Positions 5,064-5,212 of a stretch of 5,212 nt of DNA are shown here, one piece after another. This DNA comes from Clostridiaceae bacterium (lineage in GTDB: Bacteria; Bacillota; Clostridia; Acetivibrionales; DTU013). The first letter of the stretch is position 1. The number at the start of each line of letters is the position of its first letter. The notes under the pieces are model-generated. The model was not told where the DNA came from. It made no database searches and saw only the letters and a program-made list of their open reading frames with translations. Both the position numbers and the translations under genes were made by a program. The stretch lies in NCBI GenBank assembly GCA_012799845.1, contig JAAZKL010000176.1, positions 1 through 5,212 on the forward strand. The letters are read 5' to 3'.

Positions 5064-5212
5064 AAATATCGAAATAACTGTTCTTGATATACAGGGCGAT
5101 CAGGTTCGCATAGGCATCAATGCGCCAAGGGAGGTATCCATACACAGGAAGGAAGTTTTCATGCAGATTTCCGAGGAAAACAGGAAGGCGGCATTTACAA
5201 ATGTGAAGGCCA
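5017..5212 (+). CDS. csrA: Carbon storage/translation regulator CsrA (3'-truncated by window edge)
   Basis: The first 65 codons of an RNA-binding translational repressor that acts as a homodimer on GGA-containing leaders. In Firmicutes its known target is the flagellin mRNA. The sequence opens MLVLTRKKDQSIII, has GDQVRIGINAP (residues 27-37) and IHRKEVFMQISEEN (42-55). Leu4, Arg6 and Arg44, known RNA-contact positions of the family, are present. Asn55, reported as needed for FliW interaction in B. subtilis CsrA, is also present, consistent with the FliW-regulated subtype. The frame remains open at the right edge. Family proteins are usually only a little longer, so little is missing. It overlaps fliW by 47 bases in another frame. 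Confidence 0.96.
   Translation, partial: MLVLTRKKDQSIIINENIEITVLDIQGDQVRIGINAPREVSIHRKEVFMQISEENRKAAFTNVKA

Overview
The window is a compact, all-plus-strand stretch of a late flagellar operon. In order it holds the 3' part of a flgK gene, a second complete flgK, flgL, a DUF6470 (YviE-type) gene, fliW, and the 5' part of csrA. As I recall it, Bacillus subtilis has the order flgK-flgL-yviE-fliW-csrA, and many motile Clostridia share it. Together with strong Shine-Dalgarno sequences, this points to a motile Firmicute. Heavy use of AGG (Arg) and ATA (Ile) alongside fairly GC-rich third positions suggests a Clostridia-class organism rather than a Bacillus, but I cannot name a genus.

Layout: bases 1-1203 are the C-terminal 400 codons of FlgK copy 1, whose reading frame is open at the left edge. 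This copy carries a roughly 120-residue alpha/beta insertion resembling a degenerate von Willebrand factor A (VWA) domain. Six bases later flgK copy 2 (1210-2835) begins. It is complete and contains a sequence with all the acidic ligand positions of an EF-hand calcium loop. A 78-base gap (2836-2913) holds a hairpin followed by six T residues, a possible intra-operon attenuator. flgL (2914-3828) follows. A 138-base gap (3829-3966) contains no gene but holds three small inverted repeats and five ANGGA motifs, a possible CsrA-responsive leader. The DUF6470 gene (3967-4542) starts with a nine-residue beta-strand-like repeat. fliW (4566-5063) overlaps csrA (5017 to the window edge) by 47 bases.

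How the genes work together: FlgK and FlgL are the junction proteins between the hook and the flagellin filament. FliW and CsrA form the known homeostatic switch, in which CsrA represses flagellin translation and FliW, when not held by flagellin, antagonises CsrA. The operon therefore couples the last structural steps before filament assembly to the regulator of filament protein synthesis. Neither flgK copy nor flgL encodes a cysteine in this window, as is common for exported axial flagellar proteins.

No RNA genes, mobile elements or CRISPR arrays were seen. The points most worth checking are the VWA-like insertion in FlgK copy 1, the tandem and unlike flgK pair, the EF-hand-like loop in copy 2, and the GGA-rich leader before the DUF6470 gene.
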